31,304 nt of DNA from UBA3824 sp017541145 (GCA_947168365.1 CAMVLO010000052.1:1-31304), one strand, 5' to 3'; positions 6,664 to 15,983 are shown, numbered from the stretch's first letter. Numbers and translations are program-made. Notes: generated by a model from the sequence alone, not told the origin.

Positions 6664-9636
6664 TCAAAATACCATTTTCAGCTCCATGCTCCCAACATGC
6701 AGTGTCTTAGATGTTTGCGATTTTCGCATTTCGTAACATAAATTTAGTTGCAAATGCTTAGTAAGCATGTAAGATGTGTTTAAATTGAAAACAAAATTTC
6801 GTCCAACGCTCAGACCTTCAAGCATTTGATAAAGTACCGAGCCTGATTCTACATGGCAATCGGGATTGTTTACAAACTTGAAATTCATACTAACTGCACC
6901 TTTTTGTTCGGAAACGAAATTCAGATAGAATTCCAACGAATATAATTTAATTAACAACGAATCGTTGATATTTTCCTTTGTTTGATTTATATAAGCCATT
7001 CCCGGCGAAAGACCAAAATCAAAGTTATATTTAATTTCTGTATGATAAACTTTTGCTTGAATTTGATAATTTTTGTCCGAAAAAAATTCTGAAAAATAAT
7101 TTGTGTGCTTCAAAATATATTTTTCTGTTACAAAAAAATTCAAAAAAGATGTCTCTGCAAAAATTTCGTTTGATTTTGTTTCGTTGACTTCGTTTCCATA
7201 AAAAGTAAGTCTTTGCGATTCGCTTTTTGAAAAATTGTCTCCCGCCCAAAGAAATTTTGTTAACATCAATTTGGATTTATAATTCTGATTCAATGATTTT
7301 TGTATCAAACTGTCATCATAAAAAAAAGCGTTACCGGATTTCAGACTTCCTTTGGTTTGAATATCATAAAAAGCACTCAAATCAAAACGGGAACTGATTT
7401 TTGAAAATTTCGTGTCTGAAAGTTTGCCTTTGAATCTTACGTCAAAATTTATTTTGTTGGCAATTGTATTGAAATATTTTCCCGTATGAAGAAAATATTT
7501 CACGTAATCAGCATCAGTTTTGTAAAACGATTTTTCAAATTCGTTTAAATCTTCCACGCCGTCGCCATTATAATCATTCCAAACGAAATAACCATTTCCG
7601 GCTGATGTTTTTATAAATTTATACGACATCTGCTCCTGAGTTCCGCATCCGGATTCTTGATTTGCAGAAATTATCAATTGTTTTTTCCAGAGCAACAATC
7701 TGTTTTCCAAACGTCCGGTAAGCGAAGTGAAATTTTCGCCGTTATTATCTGTTTTTTTGAGTATTTCCAGAAATTTAAACTTATAAATATCGGATTTCTT
7801 AGTGCTTAATTCTGCTGAAACATATTTTGACGAACCAAAATTATCTTTCATCGCAAAATCAATAAACGTTTGACGGTTGTTAACAGAAATTTTCCAATTC
7901 AAGTTGCTACTGTCGGAATTATTGATGTAAAAACAAAAATCACGATAATTCAAATTTGCAGAATCGACTTCACCGCCTAAGTAATTTTGCGATTGTAAAA
8001 AATCAACCCCCAAAACAAACGGTTTGAAATTCAATTCGCCAAACACATCAATATCTGAATGTTTGAATTCTTTATCGGTCTGAATATCTTGATAATATAA
8101 AGTGTTGATTCCGTAATTGTAACGTGTTTTACTATTTCCGAGCGAAAATTCCACACCTTTGCCGTTCATTACTTCTGAAATATCGGCAGTAAGAAATTTT
8201 GCATTTGTAGAAAAACTTTTTTTTCTAAAATTCATTTCCAAGGTTGTAAAAGCCTCTTGATGACCGCTTTCGTAACTTTCAAGATTCCACAAATCAAGAA
8301 AATCAACACTTTTGTCTGTAAGCAACGGTGCAAAATTTTCACTAAAGAATTTTGTATTAAGCGAAATTGAAAAATTTGTAGTAGAATCCGAATTATAAAA
8401 ATTTCGATACGCCGTTACAGAACTCGCAAAACTTTTGTCGGATTTTTTATTTAACGACAATTTGTTTTTAACATCTTGACATAAAACATTCTCGATATCC
8501 AAGTCAAAAGCATGAAAACAATCAAAACCGGCGTTCAACAACAAAAAATCTTTTCTGTACGGACAAGCAACAATTGTATCGCCGATGTTGACTTCGGATA
8601 CATCATAATCGGATTCCTGCATTTTGAGAATTTCAGAATCGGAAAGTTGTTCAGCTGAACCTACCGCATCAAATTCCGACATGTAACCGATTTTGAAATT
8701 ACTTTTCTTCCTCTTGATTCCGGCTTCGGCGTAAAGAAAATAATTATTGTAAAAACTTTCCTGATACTCAAAATCCACTACGATGCTGCTTTGCGAAGTG
8801 ATTACATGTTTAATATTAAACTCAATAGTACCGAGATTGTAATCAATTTCATAATCCATATCTGCGCCGCGTGTTAAAAGATTTCCGTCGAGATACACCG
8901 ATTCGGTTCCGATTAAAACAATTACAGTGTTTCCAAGATTGTCGCTCAGATAATACGGACCTTGAGAATTGTCAGTTCCGGTAAATTCCTGACGGCGAAA
9001 TTTTCCTTTCGTAACTGCAAAATCAGCTTTTACGCTCAAAGTATCTTGCTTGGAATTGAGATTATTTACAGAAACGATGTCAAAACCTTTGATTTTTTTC
9101 TGAAAGTTGAAAAGTTGCGAATTGTTTTGACTTATCATGATATCGCCGGCGGAAAATATTGTGGAATCTTTTTGTAACGACAAAACCGCCGAGCTGAGTT
9201 CTGAAATTTGATTTGTACTTCCGTCGTTATCTACAGGTATATTTGCATCCTGAATTTGAGCCGAAATTTTTATATCATTGCCAAACGTGGTACTTACTTT
9301 TAAATCTGTTAAAGTATTTTGAGAAAGATTTTTGTTGTTGCCGTTTGTTACGGTTTGAGAAATATAACCGTTCGCTTTTACAGAATCGCTCAAAAAACTT
9401 TCTTTCTTGGTTTCATCGATGTCGTCTTGAAGTTCAATACCGAGAATTTGTTTTGCCGCAACCGACGGCTCAATAGGAATTACAATAATATCAGTATCGC
9501 GAAGAGAATTATTTGATTTTAATCCGGAAATCATTTGCAAAACAGAATCCTCAACCGGATGATCAGTTATAATTTTTTGCGCTCTTACAATTGTAGCAAG
9601 AGTTATAAAAAATAGTATGAGGATAATATGCTTCAA
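6664..9636 (-). CDS. Large outer-membrane / surface beta-barrel-like protein, unknown function
   Basis: I do not recognise a named family. The reading frame is open from a TTG at 9663, but that codon overlaps the predicted -7 box TAATTTTG (9661-9668). I place the start at the TTG at 9634-9636, giving about 990 residues beginning MKHIILILFFITLATIVRAQ, a good signal peptide cut after AQ. Around residues 215-300 is a segment with DYEIDYNLGTIEFN and SIVVDFEYQ, a pattern I associate with large Bacteroidota envelope proteins. Near residue 685 is DYNGDGVEDLNEFE, which fits an EF-hand-like calcium loop. The rest alternates polar and hydrophobic residues, is rich in Asn, Ser, Phe and Tyr, and ends in Phe, as outer-membrane barrels do. 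The stop is TGA followed directly by TAA. It precedes the TolC/MacAB genes, so an envelope role is likely. Confidence 0.72.
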   Translation of the reverse strand: MKHIILILFFITLATIVRAQKIITDHPVEDSVLQMISGLKSNNSLRDTDIIVIPIEPSVAAKQILGIELQDDIDETKKESFLSDSVKANGYISQTVTNGNNKNLSQNTLTDLKVSTTFGNDIKISAQIQDANIPVDNDGSTNQISELSSAVLSLQKDSTIFSAGDIMISQNNSQLFNFQKKIKGFDIVSVNNLNSKQDTLSVKADFAVTKGKFRRQEFTGTDNSQGPYYLSDNLGNTVIVLIGTESVYLDGNLLTRGADMDYEIDYNLGTIEFNIKHVITSQSSIVVDFEYQESFYNNYFLYAEAGIKRKKSNFKIGYMSEFDAVGSAEQLSDSEILKMQESDYDVSEVNIGDTIVACPYRKDFLLLNAGFDCFHAFDLDIENVLCQDVKNKLSLNKKSDKSFASSVTAYRNFYNSDSTTNFSISLNTKFFSENFAPLLTDKSVDFLDLWNLESYESGHQEAFTTLEMNFRKKSFSTNAKFLTADISEVMNGKGVEFSLGNSKTRYNYGINTLYYQDIQTDKEFKHSDIDVFGELNFKPFVLGVDFLQSQNYLGGEVDSANLNYRDFCFYINNSDSSNLNWKISVNNRQTFIDFAMKDNFGSSKYVSAELSTKKSDIYKFKFLEILKKTDNNGENFTSLTGRLENRLLLWKKQLIISANQESGCGTQEQMSYKFIKTSAGNGYFVWNDYNGDGVEDLNEFEKSFYKTDADYVKYFLHTGKYFNTIANKINFDVRFKGKLSDTKFSKISSRFDLSAFYDIQTKGSLKSGNAFFYDDSLIQKSLNQNYKSKLMLTKFLWAGDNFSKSESQRLTFYGNEVNETKSNEIFAETSFLNFFVTEKYILKHTNYFSEFFSDKNYQIQAKVYHTEIKYNFDFGLSPGMAYINQTKENINDSLLIKLYSLEFYLNFVSEQKGAVSMNFKFVNNPDCHVESGSVLYQMLEGLSVGRNFVFNLNTSYMLTKHLQLNLCYEMRKSQTSKTLHVGSMELKMVF

Positions 9637-9660
9637 GGATTTATATCTATTTATTTTTGG

Positions 9661-9668
9661 CAAAATTA
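9661..9668 (-). promoter_or_regulatory. -7 box of the surface-protein gene
   Basis: TAATTTTG on the minus strand matches TAnnTTTG. It overlaps the upstream-most TTG of the reading frame, which therefore cannot be the start. No good TTTG lies about 20 nt upstream, so the promoter may be weak. Confidence 0.5.
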
Positions 9669-9684
9669 CAAAAAATAAGGTGAT

Positions 9685-9862
9685 TATTTTTGTAACAACA
9701 GGGTGATAAAGATGTCAATTCTAAGGCTTTTACAGTAATAACATCTAAAATTAACACTCAAAGACAAAATTAGTATTAGAAAAGTTGCGAAATACAACTT
9801 TAGCCTAAAAGTTTTGCTCCAGCAACTATGACTTATCTGCTTAGTATTCTGAGGCTTTTTTG
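9685..9862 (+). ncRNA. Candidate small RNA in the 9669-10046 intergenic region
   Basis: The 450 nt between the surface-protein gene and the DUF2723 gene carry no ORF. On the plus strand TATTTTTG (9685-9692) matches the -7 box. A TTTG lies 25 nt upstream (9656-9659), longer than ideal. Downstream are AAAGTTG-N7-CAACTTT (about 9782-9802) and CTTAG-TATT-CTGAG followed by GCTTTTTTG (about 9841-9862), a weak intrinsic terminator. No known RNA family is recognised. Confidence 0.22.
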
Positions 9863-10046
9863 TTACAATTAATATTAAGTTAACATTCGAGTATATTTTT
9901 ACAAATCAAATTAGTATCTCATTCCCAGCATGTTGAAAGCTTTACTTGAAGAACATATACAAATAGCGGTATAATAAAAGCAACTTTTTAGCATGAGAGC
10001 TTCACCGGAGATTATGCGATGTCAACAATATAATAATAAAAAAATT

Positions 10047-10094
10047 AAGCGCACTAACAATCGATAAAATCAACTTGTTAGTGCGCTTTTTTAT
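10047..10094. terminator. Strong bidirectional terminator downstream of the DUF2723 gene
   Basis: AAGCGCACTAACAA (10047-10060) and TTGTTAGTGCGCTT (10075-10088) form a perfect 14-bp stem with a 14-nt loop. A T-tract follows on the plus strand (10087-10092), and on the minus strand AATTTTTTT follows the stem. It most likely ends the leftward transcript of the gene at 10121-13453. Confidence 0.85.
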
Positions 10095-10120
10095 GGATTT
10101 ACAATTCTAAACCGGGCTAT

Positions 10121-13100
10121 TTATTTGAGACTTTCCTCAATTCCGACGCCTAAGATAGAACTGTAAACTTTGTCAATATACTCTGCTGTTTGTGTTGCAC
10201 CGTTTATCATTGCCTCGCGACCAAGATAACCCAAAACACTTACGGACATCCCGTATTCGCGATTCTCTGAAAAACCGTCTTTCTGTAAATTCTGCAACCA
10301 AACAATTATTTTCTGATAATCATTTGTCATTTCTACAGAAATCTTTTCTGCTTCAGCAGTAAGACCGCATGAATAAAGTGCGGAAACTACAGGCAACATC
10401 GAATAATCGTAAGGCAACTTATCGTTTGGAGTAAGTTCAACTACTTTCTTGATTACTTCCTGAGCCTTTTCTTTCTCGCCGTCTTTTACCAATTGCTCTG
10501 CTAATCTTGCAAATTTATCACGGATATCCATGATTGATATCTGACGGTGATTGTTTTCCTCGATTACAACATCAGGCTCGTTCATACGTCCCCAAACCAT
10601 TTTATGCATCATATTATCATACATAATCTTGGAATCTACTTCACCGATTTCGCCCGGATCAGCATCCGAAGTATCGTATGGTACAAGTCTGTATGCAAAT
10701 CCTTCAAGGCGCATATATTTATCGAGACCGAGGAAATCACTTGAAGATCCGCTTACCGCAAAATATACAGGACGTTCCCAATTGTTGGCACAAATAATAT
10801 CCATTACAGCCAAATCAGATTTGGTAAAATATGATTTGGAAATATCCCATTTCAATTCCTTGAGTGCACGGTTTTTATTTCTGTCATCCAATGTACCGCA
10901 AGCAATACAGTTTTCAATATTTACAGGTACTGAAACTGTTTTTGACGGGATATAATTGTAACTTTCACCGTTTTGCATCTTTACAAGCTCACTATCATTG
11001 CCTACTACTTTCATAACATCAGAAATCGGTGTATAGAAAGCTGAAAGTTTATCAATGAGTTTGTCTGTACGTGATTTGATATTATCCAAAACAGCTGCAC
11101 TATTCGGGAACAACATCTTTACAATTTCAGGTTTTGTAAGCTGTTTTACAATTGATGCAAATGTAAGAGGATTCATTTTGTCGGTACCTACCGAAATTGT
11201 TTGATAATCTTTTACATATTTTGTCGGAAAATCCGAAGCATCGATTACAGCCATAAAATCTTTGTAAAGCGGAACATAAACAGAATCTATTTCTGCTTTG
11301 TGAGTATTGTATTGACCCGAAGCTGCACGACCTTGTTCGGTACAAATTACGATGTTTCGTTTATCTGCACGATACTGAGCCGGCGACAATGTCATCTTAA
11401 CAGGAAGTCCTTCGTATTTCTTCTCTTGACATTGTTTCAAATACCAATCGCAACCGGCAAGCGAAAGATTTACGATTCTTACATCGCGTCTTACTCCTTC
11501 CACTTCCTGAGCATACCACAACGGGAATGTATCGTTGTCTCCAAATGTAAAAAGAATTGCATTAGGAGCGCAACTTTCAAGATAATCTACAGCAAAATCT
11601 CTGGCTGTATATCTTCCGCTACGATCATGATCATCCCAGTTTTGATAAGCCATCTCAATCGGTACGGCAATAGCAATTGTACTCAATGCAGCCGCTACAA
11701 GTTCTTTGTTGTCGCCGAAAAGCTTTTTCAACATCTCCCAGAGAGCAAGAACTCCAAGTCCGCACCAAATACTGAAAGCATAAAACGATCCCGCGTATGC
11801 ATAATCACGTTCACGAGGTTGATACGGTGTTTGATTCAAGTATACTACAATTGCAACACCTGTTAAAATAAAGAACATGAAAACAACAAAATTGTTTTTA
11901 CTGTCTTTACTCATTGTAATATATATACCGAGCAAACCCAATATCAACGGCAAGAAGAAATATACATTTCTACCCGGATTGTTTTTGTAACGATCAGGCA
12001 AATCTACCGACGAAGCTCCTTTCAATCCGTCAATAAAATCAATACCTGAAATCCAGTTACCGTTTATCACATTACCTGCGCCGTTCTGAATATCATTCTG
12101 ACGTCCCACAAAATTCCACATAAAATATCTGAAATACATGTGACCCAATTGATATGTAAAGAAGAAACGCATGTTCTGAGCAAACGACGGACGTGTTTCT
12201 GTATCATCAAGACCTGCCCATGATTTGTATACTTGAACATGTCCCGAATTGGTTGAATACATCCTTGGAAAAAATCCTTGGTTCTCAGAATCGTAATAAT
12301 ACTTGGGGGACGGCTTGTAAACTTCCATATATCGTCCGTCAACCGGAATATATGTTGTCTCTTTTTCTGATTTTACAACTTCAGCGGTAAAATACGGACC
12401 GTAAAACAACGGATTGTCACCATATTGTTCACGATTGAGATAAGACAACAAACTAAATCCGTCTGAAGGTGAATTCTCGTTGATTGGTGGATTTGCAAAT
12501 GAACGGATTACTGTCATCGCAAACGAACCGTAACCTATCATAATTGCAAATACGCCCAAACTGCACAAATTCAACAATACTTTGTTTTTCTTGTGTGAAT
12601 ACCATACCAAATATCCCAAACCGGTCATTACAATCAACAAGAATGTAATAATACCGGAATAATACGGCAATCCCAATACATTTACAAAAAACAAATCGAA
12701 ATGTGCCGCTATATTTACAGTTTGAGGTATTATAAAATACAATATCACTGCAAGGATTACTACCGAAATTATCAACGCCAAAATTGTTCCTTTGGTAGAA
12801 TGTTGAAACTTTCTGTAATATACAATCAAAACGATAGCCGGAATCACAAGCAAGTTGAGCAAGTGAACACCGATACTCAAGCCCATCAAATAACAAATAA
12901 GAATAAGCCAACGGTTTGAATATTTTTCATCTGCCTGCTCTTCCCATTTGAGAATCAACCAGAATACCACTGCGGTAAATAACGAACTCATACTATACAC
13001 TTCGGCTTCCACAGCACTAAACCATGCTGTATCGCAAAATGTATAAATCAAAGCTCCTACCATACCCGAACCAAGGATCACTATTGTCTGTGACAATGAA

Positions 13101-13453
13101 TATTGTTTTACCCTCTGACCTGAATAATAACTGTTTTCTATCACACGACGTGCAATATGAGTAACAGACCAGAACAAAAACAACGATGTAAAAGCCGCAG
13201 CCAACGCACTTGTAGCATTCATCATAAGTGCCATGTGAGCATCATCGGGTGCCAACAATGCAGCAACTCTTCCTATAATCATCCACAAAGGTGCTCCGGG
13301 AGGGTGACCTACCTCTAACTTGATAGCTGTTGCTATAAACTCACCACAATCCCACCAACTCGCAGTAGGCTCTATGGTAAGCAAATAACAAACCGCTGCA
13401 ACCGCAAAAGCAATCCAACCTGCAATACGGTCGTAAAACTTAAATTCTTTCAT
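10121..13453 (-). CDS. DUF2723 / TMEM260-like (GT117) membrane glycosyltransferase-like protein
   Basis: The 1110-residue protein starts with MKEFKFYDRIAGWIAFAVAA and carries the DUF2723 signature LTIEPTASWWDCGEFIATAIKLEVGHPPGAPLW (about residues 25-57), with the acidic residues expected at a GT-C active site. About ten further membrane helices extend to about residue 600. A large soluble region follows, with FTFGDNDTFPLWYAQEVEGVRRDVRIVNLSLA, then an alpha-helical TPR-like tail. The family is related to eukaryotic TMEM260, an O-mannosyltransferase, and is common in Bacteroidota, which O-glycosylate periplasmic and surface proteins; this activity is inferred here. The gene stands alone, with its own promoter (13495-13526) and terminator, and length is typical. 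Confidence 0.88.
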   Translation of the reverse strand: MKEFKFYDRIAGWIAFAVAAVCYLLTIEPTASWWDCGEFIATAIKLEVGHPPGAPLWMIIGRVAALLAPDDAHMALMMNATSALAAAFTSLFLFWSVTHIARRVIENSYYSGQRVKQYSLSQTIVILGSGMVGALIYTFCDTAWFSAVEAEVYSMSSLFTAVVFWLILKWEEQADEKYSNRWLILICYLMGLSIGVHLLNLLVIPAIVLIVYYRKFQHSTKGTILALIISVVILAVILYFIIPQTVNIAAHFDLFFVNVLGLPYYSGIITFLLIVMTGLGYLVWYSHKKNKVLLNLCSLGVFAIMIGYGSFAMTVIRSFANPPINENSPSDGFSLLSYLNREQYGDNPLFYGPYFTAEVVKSEKETTYIPVDGRYMEVYKPSPKYYYDSENQGFFPRMYSTNSGHVQVYKSWAGLDDTETRPSFAQNMRFFFTYQLGHMYFRYFMWNFVGRQNDIQNGAGNVINGNWISGIDFIDGLKGASSVDLPDRYKNNPGRNVYFFLPLILGLLGIYITMSKDSKNNFVVFMFFILTGVAIVVYLNQTPYQPRERDYAYAGSFYAFSIWCGLGVLALWEMLKKLFGDNKELVAAALSTIAIAVPIEMAYQNWDDHDRSGRYTARDFAVDYLESCAPNAILFTFGDNDTFPLWYAQEVEGVRRDVRIVNLSLAGCDWYLKQCQEKKYEGLPVKMTLSPAQYRADKRNIVICTEQGRAASGQYNTHKAEIDSVYVPLYKDFMAVIDASDFPTKYVKDYQTISVGTDKMNPLTFASIVKQLTKPEIVKMLFPNSAAVLDNIKSRTDKLIDKLSAFYTPISDVMKVVGNDSELVKMQNGESYNYIPSKTVSVPVNIENCIACGTLDDRNKNRALKELKWDISKSYFTKSDLAVMDIICANNWERPVYFAVSGSSSDFLGLDKYMRLEGFAYRLVPYDTSDADPGEIGEVDSKIMYDNMMHKMVWGRMNEPDVVIEENNHRQISIMDIRDKFARLAEQLVKDGEKEKAQEVIKKVVELTPNDKLPYDYSMLPVVSALYSCGLTAEAEKISVEMTNDYQKIIVWLQNLQKDGFSENREYGMSVSVLGYLGREAMINGATQTAEYIDKVYSSILGVGIEESLK

Positions 13454-13494
13454 TTTTATTAATATAAAATACTATCGTTATAAAAATACGCCCG

Positions 13495-13526
13495 CAAAAT
13501 TATAAAACAATCCTTTCCAATGCAAA
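13495..13526 (-). promoter_or_regulatory. Promoter of the DUF2723 gene
   Basis: The minus strand has TTTG (13523-13526), 20 nt, then TAATTTTG (13495-13502), giving a leader of roughly 35 nt before the ATG at 13453. Confidence 0.75.
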
Positions 13527-13666
13527 AATATTTACTTTACTACCCCAAACACATATTACTAACAAAACTATCCGAATCTAAGCAAAAAACAACCGCATAA
13601 TTACCACTTCTATATTACTGATAATCAACATTACAATAAAAAACATCAAAAAAAACATCAAAAAAA

Positions 13667-13699
13667 TTTGGAAGTTATATAAAAAACACCTTATCTTTG
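13667..13699 (+). promoter_or_regulatory. Promoter of tRNA-Gln
   Basis: TTTG (13667-13670), 21 nt, then TATCTTTG (13692-13699) and CACCCG. A-tracts with repeated AACATCAAAAAA words lie directly upstream (13630-13666), as at the tRNA-Phe promoter. The tRNA begins about 80 nt downstream. Confidence 0.8.
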
Positions 13700-13783
13700 C
13701 ACCCGTAAAACAAAGACAGTTGGATTACAAAATACCCCATATCGTTCTAAAACAACTGTTGGAAAGTTTTTTTTAATTGGTAC

Positions 13784-13854
13784 AGACCTATGGTGTAATG
13801 GTAGCACAGCAGATTTTGGTTCTGTTAGTTGAGGTTCGAATCCCCATAGGTCTA
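13784..13854 (+). tRNA. tRNA-Gln (anticodon TTG)
   Basis: The acceptor stem AGACCTA (13784-13790) pairs with TAGGTCT (13847-13853), with discriminator A. The D-arm contains TGTAATGGTAGCAC. The anticodon stem GCAGA/TCTGT encloses loop TTTTGGT with anticodon TTG at 13816-13818. The T-loop is TTCGAAT. The 3' CCA is not encoded. There is one A-C mismatch in the T-stem. Confidence 0.96.
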
Positions 13855-13855
13855 C

Positions 13856-13886
13856 AAGCCCTGAAGACAACTTCAGGGCTTTTTTA
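13856..13886 (+). terminator. Intrinsic terminator of tRNA-Gln
   Basis: AAGCCCTGAAG (13856-13866), loop ACAA, CTTCAGGGCTT (13871-13881) and a T-run: an 11-bp perfect stem directly behind the tRNA. Confidence 0.92.
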
Positions 13887-13997
13887 TTGTCCGACATATT
13901 ACTTCCGTGTTTTTTATCCTAATATCGCGGCTTCGATAATTTGTTCAATGATAAAATTTTATAGTTGACATTTTTTTAATGCGAAAACTAAATACAA

Positions 13998-15320
13998 TTA
14001 TTTTTTCGTGAAATATCCCGGATGTTTTTCGCCTCCATCAATACGGGCAAATGTTATATCGATTTTACTATCATCGTATTTTGTACCTTCCCCTCCCAAA
14101 AGATTTTTGCAACCACTAAACATCGCAGCAGAACTTTCAACAGAATCTGTATTCCAATTATCACTTACAAAAATTGTTTTTAATGCAGAGCAACCATCAA
14201 AGATATGATGCATATACACAACTTTATCAGTTTTAAAAGTACTTAAATCAAGGCTTGTAAGGCTCTCGCAACCGGAAAACATATAAATCATTTCCTTAAC
14301 GTTATCAGTTTTAAAAGTACTTAAATCAAGGCTTGTAAGACTGCTGCGACCTGAAAACATATAACTCATACCCTTAACGTTATCAGTTTTAAAAGTACTT
14401 AAATCAAGGCTTGTAAGACTGCGGCAATCTGAAAACATCCATCTCATATTCATAACGTTATCGGTTTTAAAAGTACTAACATCAAGGCTTGTAAGACTGT
14501 AGCAATCTGAAAACATCTTGTCCATATACATAACGTTATCGGTTTTAAAGTTACTTAAATCAAGGCTTGTAAGACTGTAGCAACCTGAAAACATATAATC
14601 CATATACATAACGTTATCGGTTTTAAAGTTACTTAAATCAAGGCTTGTAAGACTCTTGCAACCGGAAAACATATTAATCATATCTGTAACGTTATCAGTT
14701 TTAAAAGTACTTAAATCAAGGCTTGTAAGACTGCGGCAATCTGAAAACATCCATCTCATATTCGTAACGTTATCAGTTTTAAAAGTACTTAAATCAAGGC
14801 TTGTTAGACTGCGGCAACCGAAAAACATCCATCTCATATTCGTAACGTTATCAGTTTTAAAAGTACTTAAATCAAGGCTTGTAAGACTGATGCAACCTGA
14901 AAACATCTCTCCCATATCTGTAACGTTATCAGTTTTAAAAGTACTTAAATCAAGGCTTGTAAGACTCTCGCAATCTAAAAACATCCTGGACATATCCGTA
15001 ACCTCCGAAGTATTAAGAAATTCTGAGTATTGTATTTCTGTTAAACATAAGCAACCTAAAAACCAATTAGCACAACTTGTGGGTTTGTACGCTGCAAAAG
15101 ATTTATCAAAAACTACTTTGGTAATTTTTCTAGCAACACCATACCATTCAGGGTAATCATTTTTCAAACTCATTCCAAACGCGCCTTCGGGTTTGTGCTT
15201 GTCATACTTGAATGTCAATACACCATCTTCAAATACGGCATACGCTTCTTGCGCTTGAATGTTTTCACAAAACAAACTCGCAACAAGAATCAAAAACATC
15301 ATTATCAGATTCTTTTTCAC
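13998..15320 (-). CDS. Secreted BspA-like DUF285 repeat protein
   Basis: The 440-residue product starts at GTG (15318-15320), giving a signal peptide MKKNLIMMFLILVASLFCENIQAQ. After a short N-terminal region come ten near-identical 26-residue units of the form SLTSLDLSTFKTDNVxxMxxMFSGC, flanked by one degenerate unit on each side (CLTEIQYSEFLNTSEV... and ALKTIFVSDNWNTDSV...). The protein ends GGEKHPGYFTKK. This is the DUF285 (BspA-like, leucine-rich-repeat-related) fold, common in mycoplasma and gut Bacteroidota surface proteins, and often linked to adhesion. The internal units are also nearly identical in DNA (78-bp period), so copy number could change by recombination. No lipobox, LPXTG or clear type IX C-terminal signal is seen. 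Function inferred from family only. Confidence 0.85.
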   Translation of the reverse strand: MKKNLIMMFLILVASLFCENIQAQEAYAVFEDGVLTFKYDKHKPEGAFGMSLKNDYPEWYGVARKITKVVFDKSFAAYKPTSCANWFLGCLCLTEIQYSEFLNTSEVTDMSRMFLDCESLTSLDLSTFKTDNVTDMGEMFSGCISLTSLDLSTFKTDNVTNMRWMFFGCRSLTSLDLSTFKTDNVTNMRWMFSDCRSLTSLDLSTFKTDNVTDMINMFSGCKSLTSLDLSNFKTDNVMYMDYMFSGCYSLTSLDLSNFKTDNVMYMDKMFSDCYSLTSLDVSTFKTDNVMNMRWMFSDCRSLTSLDLSTFKTDNVKGMSYMFSGRSSLTSLDLSTFKTDNVKEMIYMFSGCESLTSLDLSTFKTDKVVYMHHIFDGCSALKTIFVSDNWNTDSVESSAAMFSGCKNLLGGEGTKYDDSKIDITFARIDGGEKHPGYFTKK

Positions 15321-15363
15321 AATAAATTGATTTATTAAATAATATTGATAAAATTTTCATAGG

Positions 15364-15371
15364 CAAAAATA
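15364..15371 (-). promoter_or_regulatory. Possible -7 box of the DUF285 gene
   Basis: TATTTTTG on the minus strand, 44 nt before the GTG start, matches TAnnTTTG. A matching TTTG box at the right distance is not evident. Confidence 0.35.
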
Positions 15372-15601
15372 CAAATTATTTTTATAATACACGCACCAAC
15401 CGTATGTGACGCCATATTATGACGTCTCTACAGAAAAAATATCATTTACATCTGTAATATCTCTACAATTACCATTATCGAAAGAAACCACAAAAAGACC
15501 CTCTCAAGGCAATACAGCCCGTATATTCACAATTGTAAATTGTAAACAGTCCAAATTGTCGAATGTAAATTTAAAAAATATAAGAATTTTTAGCAAAAAC
15601 A

Positions 15602-15905
15602 TTTGGATAATTCATCCTTTATTAGTAACTTCGCTGTGCGTTAGCCATTAAGAACATATTTGTTGCAAAAAATTACGTGCGTTTTTAAGAGATTCATAGG
15701 GAGAAATCTCATAAAAAAATGATAGTAAAAATTACTCCCTGCTTTTTCGCTACTCAACCTATACCTAACGCTGATAATTATGAATAAATGGGTACGGGGA
15801 ACTAAATACGAAAAGACTTTTTTGTATTTCCTTGTACGTTTGATTTTTTGAGTAGTAGGCGCAGCCTTTTCGATTGTACACGAGAGGTTGCGCTGTTTTT
15901 TTGTA
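15602..15905 (+). ncRNA. Candidate structured RNA with its own promoter and terminator
   Basis: TTTG (15602-15605), 20 nt and TAACTTCG (15626-15633, one mismatch) form a plausible promoter, so an RNA of about 265 nt would start near 15640. Possible pairings include GCGTTAG (15638-15644) with CTAACGC (15765-15771), CTACTCAA (15750-15757) with TTGAGTAG (15848-15855), and GTACGGGGAA (15792-15801) with TTCCTTGTAC (15828-15837), which encloses AATAC/GTATT. It ends in a 12-bp terminator stem, GCGCAGCCTTTT (15859-15870) with AGAGGTTGCGC (15883-15893), and a T-run (15896-15902). No plus-strand gene follows. I could not match it to tmRNA, RNase P RNA or SRP RNA; a 6S-like RNA is possible but unproven. 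ORFs across it look spurious. Confidence 0.5.
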
Positions 15906-15942
15906 TATACAATCCAAAACAATAAAATCAACCCCCTAAAAA

Positions 15943-15975
15943 CAAAAAAAGCTGTCGAATTTCTTCAACAGCTTT
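15943..15975 (-). terminator. Intrinsic terminator of the tRNA-Phe pair
   Basis: The minus strand has AAAGCTGTTGAA, loop GAAA, then TTCGACAGCTTT (15948-15975): a 12-bp stem with one wobble pair, followed by a T7 tract. It lies just beyond the second tRNA-Phe. Confidence 0.9.
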
Positions 15976-15983
15976 TATTGCTT

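Noticed and set aside
13691..13897. A 68-residue ORF antisense to tRNA-Gln
   Set aside because: It is the reverse reading of the tRNA and its terminator.
14656..15156. A repetitive plus-strand ORF of 166 residues
   Set aside because: It is the antisense frame of the DUF285 repeats; the minus frame has the signal peptide and recognised fold.
15641..15931. A 96-residue minus-strand ORF over the structured RNA candidate
   Set aside because: It spans the terminator hairpin and complementary segments and shows no family resemblance.
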